Origin: Bermanella sp034112345
Lineage (GTDB): Bacteria; Pseudomonadota; Gammaproteobacteria; Pseudomonadales; Oceanobacteraceae
Direction of reading: 5' to 3'
Assembly: GCA_034112345.1 (NCBI GenBank)
Contig: JAWUVN010000075.1
Coordinates: 1-10,321, forward strand
Length of the DNA: 10,321 nt
The number at the start of each line of letters is the position of its first letter. Position 1 is the first letter of the stretch. The position numbers and the translations under genes are program-made. The notes beneath the pieces were generated by a model. The model ran no database searches, was not told the origin of the DNA, and saw only the letters and a program-made list of their open reading frames with translations. Of the stretch, positions 6,533 to 10,321 are shown piece by piece.

Positions 6533-8260
6533 ATGAATAACGTAAGCAAAAACACAATTCAAAGCAAAAAACAAAGTACCGCTATGAACGTATCATTTTC
6601 AGAGTGGGTGAAATCAGGTTCACCCTTTATTTGGCTAAATGCAGGCGCGGTAGCAATCAGCATTATTATGGTGCTTGGTTTAATCGGGTTTATAGCCGCA
6701 AAAGGCTTAGTGCACTTTTGGCCTGCTCAAATTGTAGAAGCGCAATACACCTTGCCTGGAAATGCCTCTGCTAAGATTTTGGGTCAAGTAACCGATTCTG
6801 AAATGGTAAGTGCCATACAATTAAAAGCCATTGGCTTAAAAACTGAAGACGATGCAATAGAAGCAAAGCGTCTTTTATTAAAAGTGGGTAACCGAGATGT
6901 GTACGGCGGTGATTTTCGCTGGGTACTAGAGCATCACTTAACAGAACAAGACTATCCACAAACTGCCATGGCCATAGAGCGTCGTGAATGGGGTAACTTT
7001 TACGGTTACCTAGATAAAGTATATGAAGGCCATGAGTTGGTTGCTGATGCGACACAAGATCAGGCTAAAGCATGGAATCACTTTCAAACACTTATTGCGC
7101 GCGCGTTAAGCATTCATGAATCAATCATGAAAATTCAGAAAGGCGAAATCGGCAGCATTAACTATTCGTTAGAACGTCTGCGCTTAAAAGAACGTTCGTA
7201 CGAGCTAGATGAAAACCTGACACAAGAACATAAAGATGAACTAGAAAAAGAACGCGCTGAATTGCATGCCCAATATGAAGTGCATCAAATTACGCTAACT
7301 AATCTGTATACCGAATTAAAACGCGATCACTTTGTGGCAAAAGAAACCAATGGTCAAACCGTTGATATTCATATGTCAGAAGTCGTTCGCGCTTTCCGTC
7401 CAAACGCTATGAACGTTTTTGAAAAAACAGGCCACTACTTTGACAAGCTAGGTGAGTTTTTAGGAGACGATCCTCGTGAAGCCAATACAGAAGGCGGTGT
7501 TTTTCCTGCCATATTCGGCACGGTATTAATGGTGATATTAATGGCCATTATGGTGACACCATTAGGTGTGGTAGCCGCGGTTTACTTACGTGAATACGCT
7601 AAGCAAGGGGCCATTACTAATATTATTCGAGTGGCGGTAAATAACTTGGCTGGTGTACCTTCTATCGTTTATGGCGTATTTGGTTTGGGTTTCTTTATAT
7701 ACTTCTTAGGTGGCACGATAGATGAGTTGTTTTTCCCTGAAGCGTTGCCATCTCCAACCTTTGGTACATCAGGCTTATTATGGGCATCTATTACATTGGC
7801 GCTATTAACATTGCCAGTTGTGATTGTAGCCACAGAAGAAGGGCTCGCCCGTATTCCAAGAATGATTCGTGAAGGTTCATTAGCATTAGGCGCAACCAAA
7901 TGGGAAACCTTGATCAAGGTGATCTTGCCAATGGCTAGCCCAGCCATGATGACAGGTGTTATTTTAGCCGTGGCTCGCGCCGCTGGTGAAGTAGCGCCCT
8001 TGATGTTGGTAGGGGTTGTTAAATTAGCGCCAAGCTTGCCGCTAGATATGAACTACCCGTACTTGCACCTAGATCAGAAATTCATGCACCTTGGCTTCCA
8101 TATTTATGATGTGGGCTTCCAAAGTCCAAACGTAGAAGCGGCGCGCCCATTAGTTTATGCAACAGCTTTGTTACTGGTTATTGTGATCGCATTACTAAAC
8201 TTATCGGCCATCGCCATTCGTAATCACCTACGTGAAAAATACAAATCATTAGAAATGTGA
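6533..8260 (+). CDS. pstA: Phosphate ABC transporter permease PstA with helical periplasmic insert
   Basis: This partner of PstC in the inner-membrane phosphate channel is 575 residues, about twice E. coli PstA (296). One membrane helix (about 35-58) leads into some 260 residues that should be periplasmic, then the MetI-type domain (about 325-568). The EAA loop is near 434-470 (REGSLALGATKWETLIKVILP region) for docking on PstB. The insert is rich in charged residues and predicted helix; residues 188-268 read as a long coiled coil with many E/K/R and regularly spaced Leu. Start choice: the ribosome site AGGAG (6520-6524) overlaps the pstC stop; ATG 6527 is only 2 bases from it, while in-frame ATG 6533 is 8 bases away and is preferred. 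The pstC stop is 11 bases upstream, so translation is probably coupled. Confidence 0.94.
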   Translation: MNNVSKNTIQSKKQSTAMNVSFSEWVKSGSPFIWLNAGAVAISIIMVLGLIGFIAAKGLVHFWPAQIVEAQYTLPGNASAKILGQVTDSEMVSAIQLKAIGLKTEDDAIEAKRLLLKVGNRDVYGGDFRWVLEHHLTEQDYPQTAMAIERREWGNFYGYLDKVYEGHELVADATQDQAKAWNHFQTLIARALSIHESIMKIQKGEIGSINYSLERLRLKERSYELDENLTQEHKDELEKERAELHAQYEVHQITLTNLYTELKRDHFVAKETNGQTVDIHMSEVVRAFRPNAMNVFEKTGHYFDKLGEFLGDDPREANTEGGVFPAIFGTVLMVILMAIMVTPLGVVAAVYLREYAKQGAITNIIRVAVNNLAGVPSIVYGVFGLGFFIYFLGGTIDELFFPEALPSPTFGTSGLLWASITLALLTLPVVIVATEEGLARIPRMIREGSLALGATKWETLIKVILPMASPAMMTGVILAVARAAGEVAPLMLVGVVKLAPSLPLDMNYPYLHLDQKFMHLGFHIYDVGFQSPNVEAARPLVYATALLLVIVIALLNLSAIAIRNHLREKYKSLEM

Positions 8261-8261
8261 C

Positions 8262-8310
8262 GTGCATGGATGCACTAACACCGCGGTGCCATGGATGGCA
8301 AAGAGCGGTG
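8262..8310 (+). promoter_or_regulatory. Twin AUGGAU-loop hairpins, possible CsrA/RsmA site
   Basis: Directly after the pstA stop lie two hairpins with the same core. The first is GTGC-ATGGAT-GCAC (8262-8275). The second is TGCC-ATGGAT-GGCA (8287-8300), inside an outer 6-bp pair CACCGC/GCGGTG (8279-8284 with 8305-8310). Each presents an ANGGAN hexaloop on a GC-containing stem, the known form of CsrA/RsmA RNA sites, with the GGA triplets 25 bases apart, a spacing that suits binding by one dimer. No T-run follows, so it is not a plain terminator. The alternative is a dispersed intergenic hairpin repeat of no CsrA function. Confidence 0.5.
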
Positions 8311-8423
8311 ATGTTCAGAGTTAACAAAACCTGATCCTGAATAAAGAATTGAAAGCACGCTGATAAAAGACACGAAAATCATATTAGCGTTAACAAAATT
8401 AAAGAATATAGAAGACACAAAAT

Positions 8424-9263
8424 ATGAATGAATCAACAGAAAGAAAAGGTCACAGCATAGACATGGCTAACATGGGCCGTGAATCTCGTCATTTGAATAT
8501 TGCAGATGAAACAGCGGCGTTAACCGTTAAAGATTTACGTTTAAGCTATGGTGAAAAAGAAGCACTGCACGGCATAGATATGATCATTCCTAAAAAGCGC
8601 GTAACTGCGTTCATTGGACCATCTGGTTGCGGCAAGTCTACCTTACTACGTTGTTTTAACCGTATGAATGATCTAGTAGACGGTTGTAATATTGACGGCC
8701 AGATTTTATTAGATGACCAAAATATCTATGATAAAAGTGTCGACGTTGCAGAACTTCGTCGTCGTGTCGGAATGGTGTTTCAAAAACCAAACCCATTCCC
8801 AAAAAGCATTTACGAAAACGTAGCTTATGGCTTACGTATTCAGGGCATTAAGAAAAAGCGTCAAATTGACGAAACCGTTGAGTGGGCATTAAAAAGCGCG
8901 GCCCTTTGGAACGAAGTAAAAGATCGTTTACACGAAAGTGCATTGGGTATGTCTGGTGGTCAGCAACAACGCTTGGTTATCGCCCGTACCATCGCAGTAA
9001 AACCAGAAGTGTTATTACTGGCTGAGCCAGCCTCAGCACTGGATCCAATCTCAACTCTAAAAATTGAAGAATTGATTCACGAATTAAAAAATGAATTCAC
9101 CATCGCCATCGTAACCCACAACATGCAGCAAGCGGCTCGTGTAAGTGATTACACTGCATTCATGTACATGGGCGACATGGTAGAATTTGGTGACACCGAC
9201 CAGTTGTTTACCAACCCAAGCAAGAAGCAAACCGAAGATTATATTACTGGCCGTTACGGCTAG
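8424..9263 (+). CDS. pstB: Phosphate ABC transporter ATP-binding protein PstB
   Basis: This 279-residue ABC ATPase drives phosphate import through PstCA. Visible motifs are Walker A GPSGCGKS (65-72), Q-loop Gln 120 in MVFQKPNPFP, signature MSGGQQQR (176-183), D-loop SALDP (204-208) and H-loop His 232 in VTHN. The C-terminus QTEDYITGRYG is characteristic of PstB. The Walker B segment reads VLLLAEP (196-202): Ala 200 stands where the family has the Mg2+-coordinating Asp, while the catalytic Glu 201 is kept. The codon is GCT at 9021-9023, one base from GAT. A 30-residue N-terminal extension precedes the ABC fold, as in Pseudomonas-type PstB. The start at 8424 lacks a clear ribosome site; ATG 8463 is an alternative with no better one. 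The gap to pstA is 163 bases and holds twin hairpins. Confidence 0.95.
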   Translation: MNESTERKGHSIDMANMGRESRHLNIADETAALTVKDLRLSYGEKEALHGIDMIIPKKRVTAFIGPSGCGKSTLLRCFNRMNDLVDGCNIDGQILLDDQNIYDKSVDVAELRRRVGMVFQKPNPFPKSIYENVAYGLRIQGIKKKRQIDETVEWALKSAALWNEVKDRLHESALGMSGGQQQRLVIARTIAVKPEVLLLAEPASALDPISTLKIEELIHELKNEFTIAIVTHNMQQAARVSDYTAFMYMGDMVEFGDTDQLFTNPSKKQTEDYITGRYG

Positions 9264-9342
9264 TCTTGATCTGACTTGTTCAGGTTAATCAGAAAAACAT
9301 ATGCCTTGATAAAAGGTAAAAAGATTTTGAGGGGAACAAAAA

Positions 9343-10065
9343 ATGGATTTAACAACCGACGCGCATTCGCATCACATTAGCCAGCAGTTCAACGATGAAC
9401 TTGAGCATGTAAAAAACCACCTACTAGAAATGGGTGGCCTTGTAGAACGCCAGGTAGGCGATGCGATCAAGTCTATGATTGACGCTGACAGTGAGCTAGC
9501 GGTTAACGTACGCGCCACTGATAAGCTCATCAACCAAATGGAAATCGACATCGATGAAGAATGCACACGCATCATCGCCCGTCGTCAGCCAGCCGCATCT
9601 GATTTGCGCCTGGTGATTGCTGTAAGTAAAGCCGTAGCTGATTTGGAACGCATCGGTGACGAAAGCGCGAAAATTGCCAAGCTAGCCATGATGCTATGCG
9701 AAGAAGGTGAAGCCCCTCGTGGCTACGTAGAGATTCGTCACATCGGCGATCGCGTACGTCGCATGACACAAGAATCGTTAACGGCGTTTGCACGCTTAGA
9801 CGTGGATACAGCTTTAGCAGTGGCTCAAGAAGATAAAGACGTAGATCGTGAATATGAAAGCGCCATGCGTGAGCTAATCACCTTCATGATGGAAGACCCT
9901 CGCTCAATAAAGCGTGTTATGAACATCATCTGGTCATTGCGTGCACTGGAACGTATTGGTGACCATGCTCGTAACATCGCTGAAAGCGTTATTTACCTAG
10001 TAAAAGGCAAAGACGTACGCCATGTGAGCATTGATGAGCTTACTAGACAGGTAAAAGAGGAATAG
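9343..10065 (+). CDS. phoU: Phosphate signalling protein PhoU
   Basis: This 240-residue all-helical protein has the two PhoU repeats, each with the acidic metal-binding motif: ADLERIGDESAKIA (about 98-111) and ALERIGDHARNIAE (about 201-214). PhoU is a cytoplasmic adaptor that links PstB and the sensor kinase PhoR and represses the Pho response when phosphate is plentiful; loss usually makes Pho output constitutive. The length fits the family (E. coli 241). A strong ribosome site GAGGGG (9329-9334) is 8 bases before the ATG. It is the last gene of the pst operon, 79 bases after pstB. No clear intrinsic terminator follows, so some read-through toward the tRNA gene is possible. phoB and phoR are not in the window. 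Confidence 0.97.
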   Translation: MDLTTDAHSHHISQQFNDELEHVKNHLLEMGGLVERQVGDAIKSMIDADSELAVNVRATDKLINQMEIDIDEECTRIIARRQPAASDLRLVIAVSKAVADLERIGDESAKIAKLAMMLCEEGEAPRGYVEIRHIGDRVRRMTQESLTAFARLDVDTALAVAQEDKDVDREYESAMRELITFMMEDPRSIKRVMNIIWSLRALERIGDHARNIAESVIYLVKGKDVRHVSIDELTRQVKEE

Positions 10066-10159
10066 TCGAAAATTTAAACAACCAACCCCTGCTAAGCCCG
10101 ATATTTAGGCTGTTTGAATGTAAGTGGTTGAAAAAGTTAAATAAATCGCAGAAAAGGGG

Positions 10160-10200
10160 TTGACGTAAGTTGGATAACTCCATAAAATGCGCCGCATTAG
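10160..10200 (+). promoter_or_regulatory. Promoter of the tRNA-Thr gene with GC-rich discriminator
   Basis: TTGACG (10160-10165) and TAAAAT (10183-10188) match the sigma-70 -35 and -10 hexamers at 5/6 each with an ideal 17-base spacer. The -10 is followed by GCGCCGC (10189-10195), a GC-rich discriminator typical of stable-RNA promoters that are shut down by ppGpp/DksA. Transcription should begin near 10195, a few bases before the tRNA. Confidence 0.8.
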
Positions 10201-10201
10201 T

Positions 10202-10277
<76 letters not shown>

Positions 10278-10286
10278 TCTAATTTT

Positions 10287-10320
10287 AAAAGCCCGTCTAG
10301 AAATAGACGGGCTTTTTTTA
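10287..10320 (+). terminator. Rho-independent terminator after tRNA-Thr
   Basis: A perfect 9-bp stem, GCCCGTCTA (10291-10299) with TAGACGGGC (10304-10312), closes a GAAA tetraloop and is followed by seven T's (10313-10319). The preceding A's can pair with the T's, so it could also work from the other strand for a gene beyond the window. Confidence 0.95.
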
Positions 10321-10321
10321 T

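Noticed and set aside
8349..8385. Internal promoter for pstB starting with TTGAAA
   Set aside because: No acceptable -10 hexamer lies 16-18 bases downstream.
10079..10130. Possible phoU terminator: CAACCA and TGGTTG arms around a region with CTAA/TTAG
   Set aside because: The arms are short, the loop is about 40 bases and no T-run follows, so it is not convincing as an intrinsic terminator.

Overview
The window looks like chromosomal DNA of a marine-type gammaproteobacterium. Evidence: the pstSCAB-phoU order, PstC and PstA permeases enlarged by periplasmic domains as in Pseudomonas and Oceanospirillales relatives, a YciA thioesterase, E. coli-like Pho box and promoter spacing, and moderate to low GC. 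The exact genus cannot be read from the sequence. Nothing looks recently transferred: no insertion sequence, phage gene, CRISPR array or toxin-antitoxin pair was seen.

Layout. Positions 1-129 (+) hold the last 42 residues of an APS kinase (CysC, or the C-terminus of a CysNC fusion). A hairpin terminator at 144-172 lies between it and a convergent yciA-like acyl-CoA thioesterase gene (193-591, -). Next on the minus strand are two TRAP transporter membrane genes, dctQ (2121-2672) and dctM (754-2121). They are coupled by a 1-base TAATG overlap and end at a terminator at 680-714. No TRAP substrate-binding protein gene lies beside them. A gene-free divergent region (2673-3134) carries a likely dctQ promoter and a well-formed Pho box plus -10 for pstS.

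The right two thirds is the phosphate operon: pstS (3135-4103), pstC (4275-6521), pstA (6533-8260), pstB (8424-9263) and phoU (9343-10065). PstS captures phosphate in the periplasm, PstC and PstA form the membrane channel, PstB hydrolyses ATP, and PhoU links transporter state to the PhoR/PhoB two-component system (not in this window), which would act back on the Pho box. Two intergenic gaps in the operon contain strong hairpins: 4132-4160 after pstS, and a double hairpin at 8262-8310 between pstA and pstB with AUGGAU loops that resemble CsrA/RsmA sites. The window ends with a single tRNA-Thr(TGT) gene with its own strong promoter and terminator.

I see no clearly new system. The points most worth a second look are: a probable seven-bladed beta-propeller inserted in PstC, a long helical/coiled-coil insert in PstA, an Asp-to-Ala change in the PstB Walker B motif, the twin AUGGAU hairpins, and the TRAP QM pair without its binding protein.
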